Source: Candidatus Thorarchaeota archaeon (GTDB lineage: Archaea > Asgardarchaeota > Thorarchaeia > Thorarchaeales > Thorarchaeaceae). From it: DNA of 64,000 bases. The position numbers and the translations under genes are program-made. Below the pieces are notes generated by a model. That model did no database searches. It was given only the letters and a program-made list of their open reading frames with translations, and was not told where the DNA came from. Where the stretch lies: NCBI GenBank assembly GCA_008080745.1, contig SHMX01000001.1, forward strand, positions 62,001 to 126,000. The letters run 5' to 3'. Of this stretch, positions 53,283 to 60,876 are shown piece after piece (within the stretch, counting starts at the first letter, position 1; every line of letters starts with the position of its first letter).

Positions 53283-53460
53283 GTGTCGAGGAGCGCCAAA
53301 ACATCACAACGTGACTCTTGTCACAATTAGTGATGCTCCCTCCTGAAAAATCCTGATTGCACAAAAGGTGCACACATCCTCTCCTCCAATCGTACTAAAT
53401 AAAGTACGATTAACCTCCTCAAGCAACCAAGCGTACTATTTTTCTTGGCGCACCTCGCAC
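53283..53460. ncRNA. Candidate structured RNA: three hairpins closed by a 15-bp helix
   Basis: The ends pair: GTG-CGAGG-GCGCCAA (53283-53299, one bulged T, one A-A mismatch) with TTGGCGC-CCTCG-CAC (53445-53460). Inside are a two-step hairpin CATCAC/GTGAC with GTCAC/GTGATG (53302-53335), TGCAC/GTGCA (53358-53372), and a perfect 9-bp AATCGTACT/AGTACGATT (53388-53411). About 180 nt. SRP RNA and RNase P core motifs were looked for and not found. Strand unclear: a T6 run follows on plus at 53466, and a TATA-like box lies upstream on minus near 53480-53490. Confidence 0.5.
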
Positions 53461-53542
53461 CTTCACTTTTTTGTCACAATTCTAAAAATATTTGGGAGGA
53501 AAGAAGGGTCTCCCCCCGGTACAACTTAGTTTTTCTACACCT

Positions 53543-53965
53543 CTAACAGACATCTACTGGCTGAGGAAAAGGTGACGTTTCTATAAGGACTGACTCACAT
53601 CCAAAAGAGAATACTTCGACCATGAAAGGTGAATCTGATTCTGCAACTTTTGTCCAATTGTTCCGATCCCGCCTATAAAAACAATAATTGGTACAATTAT
53701 ATCGAATTTCAACTATTGATCTATCAGGAATAGTTTCCAGATCAGAAACAGAAAAGGTGATTCCCTCCGATTGATTTTCGCTATTCGGACGAGAAAGAAA
53801 GATTCGAAAAATATCACCATTATTTGGAAGTAGTAGCGCAACATGAGGACGACTATAAGAATCCCAATGATTAGGGATTGGCAGATTTCTGCACGCATAT
53901 GCGCCCTGAGCAGATTGGAATACCAAAAGAGTACCCTCATCGATTATCATGGTTTTATTGTACAC
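53543..53965 (-). CDS. Hypothetical beta-rich protein (140 aa)
   Basis: Alternating strands (GTLLVFQSAQGAY, HVALLLPNNGDIFRIFLSRP, IVEIRYNCTNYCFYRRD) suggest a small beta-sandwich or barrel. Three Cys in the second half. No family recognised. ATG at 53965 or 53950. It borders the structured RNA region. Confidence 0.55.
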   Translation of the reverse strand: MYNKTMIIDEGTLLVFQSAQGAYACRNLPIPNHWDSYSRPHVALLLPNNGDIFRIFLSRPNSENQSEGITFSVSDLETIPDRSIVEIRYNCTNYCFYRRDRNNWTKVAESDSPFMVEVFSFGCESVLIETSPFPQPVDVC

Positions 53966-54217
53966 TCCATTTTGTAGTTGTCATTGGTTGAGGTGTCTTC
54001 CCTAAGGACAGAAATACATGAAGACATATAATCGAAACCAATGAATAGATATATGATGAGATACTAAAATTGGAGTAGAAGCCGAATCCACCTAGAATAA
54101 TGGGCGATTCTAAAGATATTTTCTAGTTTTACATAAATTCAGCATTTTTGATGAAGTACAGGTTTTTTGAGACCACACAAAAAAGAACACCTTAACATTT
54201 GGTCATACGGGAATACA

Positions 54218-54901
54218 TTAGCTGCCATCATCGATTCTTTTCTTGACTTCTTCGACTATTTCACTGAGAGAAGAGAATACTAAATCAGAACCTACCTCCA
54301 AAAGCACATCTTTTGGTGTTTCACCAGTTGCTACTCCCCAAAATTCGATTCCTGCAGATTGTGCTGCTGCTGCATCAATACGTGCATCACCAACATAAAC
54401 TACTTCATCCACTTCAAGGTTCAAGTTGCGAGTCAGCTTGACTAATCCATCAGGATATGGTTTCGGATTTGGAGACTCATTTCGTGTTTGAATAATATCA
54501 AAATATTGATCAAATGGATGATTCTGTAGGATGATATTTACTGCATGACGACCATTGTTAGTTAATACTGCAGTACGAAGACCAAGGTTACGAATCTTCT
54601 GAACCGAATCAAGAGAACCTGGGATAATCAAAGTGTTTTGTGCAGCATCTCCTTCATGAGAGTTTAGCACCACATCCAAATCAATTTCCATCTGTTTCCA
54701 TTCGCTATCTGTGATCCCATTGTTAAAGAAATAAGTCTTGGCTTTGTATTTAGTACTGGATATTCCGTCTTCTACTGTCAGGAGTTCTGACGGGAGACCT
54801 TTTTCAAGAAAGAACTTCTTAGTATCACTACGCATCGCCTCTAGGGGCAATGTAAGTTCGGTTATTGTGCCATCCATATCAAAGAGTAATGCCTTTAGCA
54901 A
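54218..54901 (-). CDS. HAD-superfamily hydrolase, phosphoglycolate-phosphatase-like
   Basis: Motif I LLFDMDGTITELTLP, motif II AVLTNNGRHAVN, motif III Lys in NPKPYPDGL, motif IV VYVGDARIDAAAAQSAG. The helical cap sits between motif I and II, as in subfamily IA. 227 aa. The substrate is probably a small phosphate ester such as phosphoglycolate or beta-phosphoglucose, not decidable here. 58 bp downstream of the alpha/beta hydrolase on the same strand. Confidence 0.85.
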   Translation of the reverse strand: MLKALLFDMDGTITELTLPLEAMRSDTKKFFLEKGLPSELLTVEDGISSTKYKAKTYFFNNGITDSEWKQMEIDLDVVLNSHEGDAAQNTLIIPGSLDSVQKIRNLGLRTAVLTNNGRHAVNIILQNHPFDQYFDIIQTRNESPNPKPYPDGLVKLTRNLNLEVDEVVYVGDARIDAAAAQSAGIEFWGVATGETPKDVLLEVGSDLVFSSLSEIVEEVKKRIDDGS

Positions 54902-54959
54902 TTCTCAAGTCCTCTCGCTATTAATTTTGGAAAACTCGTAAGAGTATTCCAAGAGGTGT

Positions 54960-55622
54960 TCACTCAGGATTCAGGCTTGTCACCAAGTCCTTTATAATTT
55001 CGCATGTATGACTAAGCGAGTTTGAGTAAAAATGATCCTCATTCTCTAAGATGACAGTACTAGTTAGTTCCTCTCGAGTAACACGAGCAATATATTGACT
55101 ACTGGTAACAGGTACGGTAGAGTCACGATTCCCATGAACAAGAAGAATTGGACAAGATATATTCTGCAATATAGAATCCCAATCAGAAAAATCTCTAATC
55201 AATCGCATGGAAGGACTAAGAGCAACAACAAAGTCAGGCTTAAAGAGTCCACCAGCCAGCAAAGCCACAGAACCTCCAAAAGAATAACCCAATATTCCTC
55301 GTAATTGGTAAGAATCAATAGACTCAATTTTTTTTATTGCAGAAGAAAAGTCCTCAACAGCACCTTTGATTCCAGTAAAATCTCCTCTGAAGTCGGCTCC
55401 GCGAAAATTGAAGCGGAATGTTGCCTCATCCAGTGTGTGGAAAAGATGTACAAGTTCTTTCACTACAGAGTTATCCATATTTCCACCATAAAGAGGATGG
55501 GGATGTAGAACCACATTTACTAAAGGGGTTTCATCCTTTCGCGATTCGAGGAGGCCAGTGACTGCTTGAGATCCTACTGTAACCTCAAGTTTGATTCTCT
55601 GTATATCATTCACTGGGGACAT
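54960..55622 (-). CDS. Alpha/beta hydrolase
   Basis: Family with PHPLYGGNMDNSVV near the N-terminus, the nucleophile elbow GYSFGGSVA (Ser ~110), a late Asp in LLVHGNRDSTVP and His in LENEDHFYSNS completing the triad. The HPxxxGG opening is typical of the YfhR/'dienelactone hydrolase-like' COG2945 group. 220 aa. Overlaps the upstream 168-aa gene by 17 bp, so the two are translationally linked. Confidence 0.85.
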   Translation of the reverse strand: MSPVNDIQRIKLEVTVGSQAVTGLLESRKDETPLVNVVLHPHPLYGGNMDNSVVKELVHLFHTLDEATFRFNFRGADFRGDFTGIKGAVEDFSSAIKKIESIDSYQLRGILGYSFGGSVALLAGGLFKPDFVVALSPSMRLIRDFSDWDSILQNISCPILLVHGNRDSTVPVTSSQYIARVTREELTSTVILENEDHFYSNSLSHTCEIIKDLVTSLNPE

Positions 55623-56112
55623 TTTCCAATTTGAGTGATTTTATACACGTGGAATCTTCAGTTGCCTTCCTAACTACACCCACAGTTATTTCTGGTGCTA
55701 TGCCTTCTGCAACAGCTGTTACATAGGGTAGGCAAACTGTATCACAGAATAACTTGCCCTGTTTTTGAAATTCAGCATGTTGGGGACAGAATGGGTGATC
55801 AAACTCAACATATCCATCCGATTTCCATGTAGCATTCATTTTCGCACCAAATACATGACCTATTACTTTCCAAGCATCGGATGCATCCTTTAGCCCATCC
55901 TCAAGACCTAGACGCTTCTTCATTGCTTCAGCGTCCTCTGAACCTAGTCTTCTGAAAACTTCAGATAGTGCGTCTAAACCCTCCTGTCCAAATCTCTCTT
56001 CTAAGACTTTTGCACTCTCTGTCATTAAACGTGTCAAATTTCCTCTTAATTCAGATATTTTATTTCCAGCAGGTATTAATCCTTTTGCAGCTGCAGTTCG
56101 CATTATTCCCAT
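55606..56112 (-). CDS. Hypothetical protein, possibly ATC-hydrolase/redox-type
   Basis: Start set at 56112 where GGAGG lies 7 nt upstream of ATGGGA; a longer frame adds 13 residues. Helical first half, then HPFCPQHAEFQKQGKLFCDTVCLP with conserved-looking Cys and His that resemble the L-2-amino-thiazoline-4-carboxylate hydrolase-like family, though I am not sure. 168 aa. In the same unit as the alpha/beta hydrolase and HAD gene. Confidence 0.6.
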   Translation of the reverse strand: MGIMRTAAAKGLIPAGNKISELRGNLTRLMTESAKVLEERFGQEGLDALSEVFRRLGSEDAEAMKKRLGLEDGLKDASDAWKVIGHVFGAKMNATWKSDGYVEFDHPFCPQHAEFQKQGKLFCDTVCLPYVTAVAEGIAPEITVGVVRKATEDSTCIKSLKLENVPSE

Positions 56113-56227
56113 ATTAGTTCCTCCGATTTTGATATCTATGAGATGTGCCATTAGAGCGTATTAGTCTTGTCATATATTTTACTCACCAATCAGAATATAT
56201 ACAATTCAAAGAAGGGGAATTTTGATT

Positions 56228-57259
56228 ATGATGGGAATGATAGAGGAAATAGATAAAGAAGATATGACTGCAATGGTAGACGCCTTTCCATCCTTGTTAC
56301 AAATTTATTCCTTATCAGAAGAATACCAAAAAAAATTGGAACATATTGACAAGACCTCTATCAAGGGAATAGGATTAGTAGGAATGGGAGGGAGTGCTAT
56401 TTCGGGTTTACTAAGTAAAGGCTTACTCGACCAAAAGTCACACATTCCAATCGTGTCTGTTCAAGATTACAAATTACCAAAATACATCCAGAAAAAATGG
56501 GTAGTTATCGCAGTTAGCTATTCAGGCAATACGGAGGAGACCTTGGCATCACTGAAAGAAGGACAAGGAAGAGGTTGCACTTGTTTAGGTATAACTAGTG
56601 GCGGTAAGCTCAGAAATAAACTACCGTCAGAACAGATTCAACTCTTGCCTAAAGGTCTCCAACCTAGAGCCGCTTTGCCAATTATTTTTGCAGCTGTTTA
56701 TCCAACAATCCAATTATTGATTGGTACTGATAAGGAAGATCTGGTAAAAGTGGGAAGAAAGTTAGAAGAATTAGAGAAGGATTGGGGTGGTAATATTACT
56801 CCGGTTCAATTCGCAAAATCCATATCAAATTCAATACCCCTTTTTACAGGATGGAGTCACCTTTCGCCTGTTGCCTATCGAGCAAGGTGTCAAATAAATG
56901 AAAACGCAAAAACAGCAGCATATAATTCAGATATACCTGAAGCAAATCATAATGAAATAGAATCGTGTGAATCCTTTAGTAAATATAGAATCATCCCAGT
57001 CTTTCTTCGCAGCATCTATGAGGAAACAGGAATCACCAGAAGGTTTGAAATCACTGGTGAAATATACAGAGCGCAAGGAATTTCTCCATTAGAAATTAGA
57101 TTCGAAGAACTCAGTCAAATAGAAGAAACACTAGTACATACATATTACCTGGACAAAGTTTCTGTTGAATTAGCAAAAATTCTGAAAGCTGATCCTATCA
57201 GTGTAGATAGAATCAGCACTCTGAAACGGAAATTAGCATCAAGTGATGAAACCCACTGA
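56228..57259 (+). CDS. Bifunctional phosphoglucose/phosphomannose isomerase
   Basis: Archaeal PGI/PMI of the SIS fold: LVGMGGSAISGLLSKG, VVIAVSYSGNTEETLAS, and the late catalytic segment PEANHNEIES plus the C-terminal EETLVHTYYLDKVSVELA. 343 aa is normal. Interconverts fructose 6-, glucose 6- and mannose 6-phosphate. ATG at 56228 chosen over an in-frame TTG at 56222; AAGGGG is about 10 nt upstream. Its 3' end overlaps the convergent gene by 21 bp. Confidence 0.92.
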   Translation: MMGMIEEIDKEDMTAMVDAFPSLLQIYSLSEEYQKKLEHIDKTSIKGIGLVGMGGSAISGLLSKGLLDQKSHIPIVSVQDYKLPKYIQKKWVVIAVSYSGNTEETLASLKEGQGRGCTCLGITSGGKLRNKLPSEQIQLLPKGLQPRAALPIIFAAVYPTIQLLIGTDKEDLVKVGRKLEELEKDWGGNITPVQFAKSISNSIPLFTGWSHLSPVAYRARCQINENAKTAAYNSDIPEANHNEIESCESFSKYRIIPVFLRSIYEETGITRRFEITGEIYRAQGISPLEIRFEELSQIEETLVHTYYLDKVSVELAKILKADPISVDRISTLKRKLASSDETH

Positions 57260-57775
57260 ATCATATGTCATAGGCCTGAATGAAACCGCTCGTGATTCAA
57301 AGACGTAATAGAAGTACATCATCTCGATTAAGAAAAACCATTCACCAGATTGGGATGCATTATAGATTGTCCATTTGTCAATATTAGTATCGATAACTTC
57401 CGAAACAGTGAAAGTTTCGTTATATGTAGAGGTCAGTGTTCTCCTATCTTGTGGAATGGTCTTCTTCAATGAGATGTAGCTGAGCTCATCTCCATTTAGT
57501 AAAACTGTGCATCGGAATGAGGATAATCTTGCTTCTCCAGCTGCTACACTGGGAGCTTCGAATCGAAATGAAAGAGAGATTATAGGATTGACATCTAAAT
57601 CTGTAGTATTCATGTTAGTTATTTCCAATCCAACCATTTCAACATCTAAATATCGAACAAGAATGTATGTTCCACTGTAGTAGTTGGCTGTAGAGTATAT
57701 AGATGCGCCACTTATCAGAGCAACGACTAGTACTGCTATGACAATAGCATTTTGTGGTTTCTCACTTGAAATCAT
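57239..57775 (-). CDS. Membrane-anchored hypothetical protein (LEA14-like?)
   Basis: One N-terminal membrane helix (NAIVIAVLVVALISGASIY), then ~150 extracytoplasmic residues rich in strands (ITNMNTTDLDVNPIISLSF) that recall LEA14/WHy-type beta-sandwich proteins, by pattern only. GGTGA lies upstream of the ATG. It follows the 292-aa multi-span protein gene on the same strand, 61 bp apart. Confidence 0.65.
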   Translation of the reverse strand: MISSEKPQNAIVIAVLVVALISGASIYSTANYYSGTYILVRYLDVEMVGLEITNMNTTDLDVNPIISLSFRFEAPSVAAGEARLSSFRCTVLLNGDELSYISLKKTIPQDRRTLTSTYNETFTVSEVIDTNIDKWTIYNASQSGEWFFLIEMMYFYYVFESRAVSFRPMTYDSVGFIT

Positions 57776-57836
57776 TTCTGCTCACCTATTGTTTTATTTG
57801 ATATAATATACCCCTTTTGCTTTACGCAGGTAACAA

Positions 57837-58715
57837 TTAGCCTCCCAAGAACAGTAAAGTGGAGATATGGAAAATCCAAGGTAATAAAGCCAGAGTAGCG
57901 GGAAGGGGTATACCAGGAAGGAAATTCTCTTCCCTCGCTAAAATAGTCATATTAACAAAGATTCCTACTAATGCAAGGAACATTGACATTAGCCAAACAT
58001 GAAATGGGAAGAATACAAGCGTATGAGCGGATATTAGAGAAAAGGCAACGTAATCACCAACACCTACAGTAACGCTTTCAGCTTGTATTCGAGTGTAATC
58101 AAAAGGATCAGAACCAATATGATCCTCCATTTGCATAGATTGAATAGCTGGAGAGTGTCGTGTCAAAAAATAATCTTCAACTACTAGTGATAGAACCATT
58201 ACAAACATTGTAGACGTGACCATTGTTAAACCCATAAAGACTCCAAAAATGCTCCCATAAAACACAACAAAGACATTCTTTACTGCGGGGGGGATTGCGT
58301 CTATGACAATGAGTGCTAGAGCAATCATTGCTACTGCAAGAGATATCAAGGAAAGGACTCCGAACCAGACATCACGAGACCCTTTCAACAGTATGAGTAG
58401 AAAGACTTGACTTACAAAGAGAGATACAAAATACAGAATTGGTGATACGACAAAGGCAACAACTAGCTTTCGTGCACCTTTACCCCGCCTTTTCATTACG
58501 GTGAATAATGCAAAAACAACCGCCATACCTAGTCCTGTAGATACTACAGCTTGTAGAACTAATTCTGTTATATTGTAGTTACGCGATTCAGAGATAATCT
58601 CTCCTATTACACCACTATTCAACACAGAAGATCCAATTGCAGACCCAATTACTAGAGGTAATGCAGATAGTAATATGAGAATTGTACGTTGTCTGGTTAT
58701 TTTCAATATGAGCAC
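57837..58715 (-). CDS. Multi-span membrane protein
   Basis: About eight hydrophobic helices (AVVFALFTVMKRR, YFVSLFVSQVFLLILL, GVLSLISLAVAMIALALIVID, FVVFYGSIFGVFMGLTMV, MTILAREENFLPG). A long internal segment resembles archaeal presenilin-like or DUF1119 membrane aspartyl proteases, but the paired Asp motifs (YD and GLGD) are only partly visible: VGVGDYVAFSLI is present. That motif, GxGD, is the second catalytic site of presenilins; the first (LVIDAIPPAVKNVF, with an Asp) could be its partner. Start is GTG 58715 or TTG 58706. Confidence 0.6.
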   Translation of the reverse strand: MLILKITRQRTILILLSALPLVIGSAIGSSVLNSGVIGEIISESRNYNITELVLQAVVSTGLGMAVVFALFTVMKRRGKGARKLVVAFVVSPILYFVSLFVSQVFLLILLKGSRDVWFGVLSLISLAVAMIALALIVIDAIPPAVKNVFVVFYGSIFGVFMGLTMVTSTMFVMVLSLVVEDYFLTRHSPAIQSMQMEDHIGSDPFDYTRIQAESVTVGVGDYVAFSLISAHTLVFFPFHVWLMSMFLALVGIFVNMTILAREENFLPGIPLPATLALLPWIFHISTLLFLGG

Positions 58716-58803
58716 CTATCAGTTCAGGACTAAAGAAATAGAATGAGTCACAGTATAAAGGAGCTTCTAATGACGTAATAATTTCTACTATTGGCATGAA
58801 GAA

Positions 58804-58839
58804 ATATAAAAAAGAAAAGATTAGGGGACAGTGTCCCCT
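58804..58839 (-). terminator. Terminator after the substrate-binding protein gene
   Basis: AGGGGAC and GTCCCCT pair around AGT, followed on the minus strand by T-rich AATCTTTTCTTTTTTATATT. Confidence 0.75.
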
Positions 58840-58853
58840 TTAGTCTAAAATTG

Positions 58854-60689
58854 CTATTTCTGCCTCAACAGGACATATCCACCGACGAGGATAACCACTG
58901 CTGCACCGACAGCACCAGCAACAACAGCCATCAACAAATCACCTTGGAACGGTGATGGTGGTGTGGTTGCTTCTGGATGCTCGATTCCAAAGAAGTAATC
59001 AGGGTTGTAGGTCAGTTCAGTGAACTCACCAGCAACATATTCGCTGATTGTGAATGGACCAGAGGTCACAAAGAATGGTTCGTCTGGATCGGTTGGGTCA
59101 GGGTTCCACTCATTCCAAGCTGGGAATTCAGGATCGGTGAAGATGTGCTTGGGTATGATAGGCTTGTATGAAACAGTGTGCAGATGCCAGAATGACTCAG
59201 AGTCGAACTCAACAATGAGTTGGTATGGAGTCTTAGCATAAGCTGCAGCAAGGTCAGTCAGGTCAGCACCATAGGGGTTGCCTGGAGCATCACGGAAGTA
59301 GTTCAGTGAAAAGGCAGCGTCCTCAGCGGTAATTGGAGTACCATCAGTCCAGGTTGCGTTCTGCAACATGTTGAAGGTGAATCGCGTATTACCGTCTGGT
59401 ACTTCTGGGTTGTCATCATGGGTCTCAGCGACGTAGGACTCAATTAACCAATTGACATCCTCACCGTCTTCATTCTGAGTGATAAGACTGTCCCAGAGCT
59501 GATTGTTGACGTTTGCTGTGTAAGCAGATGAGCTAGCCATGAAGTTGAAGGTGTCAATGTCAAGTGGGTTGCTCCAACGGAACGTACCACCGAATGGACC
59601 ACCTTGGCTCTCCTTCAAGTGAACCTTGTAGTTGGTCCACCAGCCAGGTACACCGTCGCTTACGTCGTTTACAAAGCCCTCGAACTTGTCAGTTCTGTAG
59701 GCAGATAAGAGAGTGTTTTCATAACAGATAATCATAGGACTCTCAAAGACCCAGATTCTCTGCATCTCAATAGCAGCTTCGTATACATCCTCGTATTGGA
59801 CACCATAGAGAAGTTGATCTCTCCAGCTGTCGTATGAATCATTCCTGAAGTTGGGGAAGTTCCAGTATGGCTCATCGGCGTATTCAGACCAGTACTCATA
59901 AGCGAGCCAGTCAACGTCGAAGGTACTGAAGCTTGAACCAAGGAATACGATGTCATAGTCCTCGTGGAAGTATAACCTGTTCAAGTACTCGTAGAAGTCT
60001 GTGGGTACGGAGGTTGCGTCGATGTTCAGGGCTACTAGAGCCTCTGCGACCTTCTGACCGACCTCAATAGCAATGTTTGAGGACTGGGCACATTCGACGA
60101 GAACATCAAAGTCCAAACCGCCGGGACCCTCTAGAAAGCCGTCTTCATCAACATCAGCAAAACCTGCGTCAGCAAGTAATTCTGCACCCTTTGCAACATT
60201 AGCCTCATAATATGTGTAAGGCAACTGTCCCTCGATTGTGAAGGGGTTCACAACTGGCACACAGGAGTCCTGTGGCTGTGAGAGACCATCCCATGCATCG
60301 TCAGAGATTGCCTCTTTGTCTAACGCAAAGGCAAGGGCTCTTCGGAATGAGGTATAGTTGAATGGGTATTTGTCACAGTTGATCGTGACGTATCCGTATC
60401 CGTTCCTGAGTACATTGGCGACCTCGATATCATCAGCTTGTTCCAACTGTGGAAGGAAGCTGGGATCGACCATGTCACCAATCAGGTCGATAGTATTGTC
60501 TTGTAGTGCGAGAACTTGTGCGTCATCGCCTGTGATTACGTTGAAAACCAGTTTATCAATAAATGGTCCTGTCTTTGAATGGCCAGGAAGTGCATCCTGT
60601 GCCGCGACGAGACCGGGAGAAACTGCCATCAACATAAATGCAGTAACTAATGACAGAGCAACAAGTCGTTTCACACGTGTGCTAGCCAT
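58854..60689 (-). CDS. Peptide/nickel-type ABC substrate-binding protein (SBP family 5), halves in permuted order
   Basis: Signal peptide at 1-30 (VKRLVALSLVTAFMLMAVSP) and a C-terminal membrane helix (584-607), so the mature protein is anchored outside the cell. In this family the N-terminal lobe opens with GGTxxW and WxDGxPxTAeDV and is followed by a lobe with DxxaaLxxGxiD and RrAlaxAiDr. Here the order is reversed: residues 42-360 carry GDDAQVLALQDNTIDL (54-69) and FRRALAFALDKEAI (115-128), and only then, at 362-575, come GGTFRW, ATWTDGTPITAEDAAFSL and SGPFTISEYVAGE. It serves with the upstream permeases. Confidence 0.88.
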   Translation of the reverse strand: MASTRVKRLVALSLVTAFMLMAVSPGLVAAQDALPGHSKTGPFIDKLVFNVITGDDAQVLALQDNTIDLIGDMVDPSFLPQLEQADDIEVANVLRNGYGYVTINCDKYPFNYTSFRRALAFALDKEAISDDAWDGLSQPQDSCVPVVNPFTIEGQLPYTYYEANVAKGAELLADAGFADVDEDGFLEGPGGLDFDVLVECAQSSNIAIEVGQKVAEALVALNIDATSVPTDFYEYLNRLYFHEDYDIVFLGSSFSTFDVDWLAYEYWSEYADEPYWNFPNFRNDSYDSWRDQLLYGVQYEDVYEAAIEMQRIWVFESPMIICYENTLLSAYRTDKFEGFVNDVSDGVPGWWTNYKVHLKESQGGPFGGTFRWSNPLDIDTFNFMASSSAYTANVNNQLWDSLITQNEDGEDVNWLIESYVAETHDDNPEVPDGNTRFTFNMLQNATWTDGTPITAEDAAFSLNYFRDAPGNPYGADLTDLAAAYAKTPYQLIVEFDSESFWHLHTVSYKPIIPKHIFTDPEFPAWNEWNPDPTDPDEPFFVTSGPFTISEYVAGEFTELTYNPDYFFGIEHPEATTPPSPFQGDLLMAVVAGAVGAAVVILVGGYVLLRQK

Positions 60690-60840
60690 AATTCTCTCTA
60701 TCTCCTTTTCCGTGTCGAAATCGGATAAATAACAAATGATTATGGGTAATAAAAGCGTTATGTTGTTTCTTGATACACATAGGCTTTGAAAATTATACTT
60801 GATTGAATCGAGATGTGTGTTAAGCCAACAAAATGATGGA

Positions 60841-60864
60841 GAGTAGAGATAGATATCTCCACTC
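60841..60864. terminator. Hairpin after oppC
   Basis: GAGT-a-GAGATA and TATCTC-c-ACTC pair with one mismatch around GA. The T6 run lies on the plus-strand side, so as a leftward terminator it is weak. Confidence 0.4.
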
Positions 60865-60876
60865 TTTTTTAGACGA

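Noticed and set aside
53283-53540. SRP RNA or RNase P RNA
   Set aside because: TCAGG...GGGAGCA on minus is loosely like SRP helix 8 and GGGAGGAAAG on plus loosely like RNase P CR-I, but the required tetraloop, ACAGAA and partner helices are absent.
54050-54100. Second box C/D sRNA (ATGATGA at 54053; also GTGATGA near 16459)
   Set aside because: No D' or D box CTGA at proper spacing and no terminal stem.
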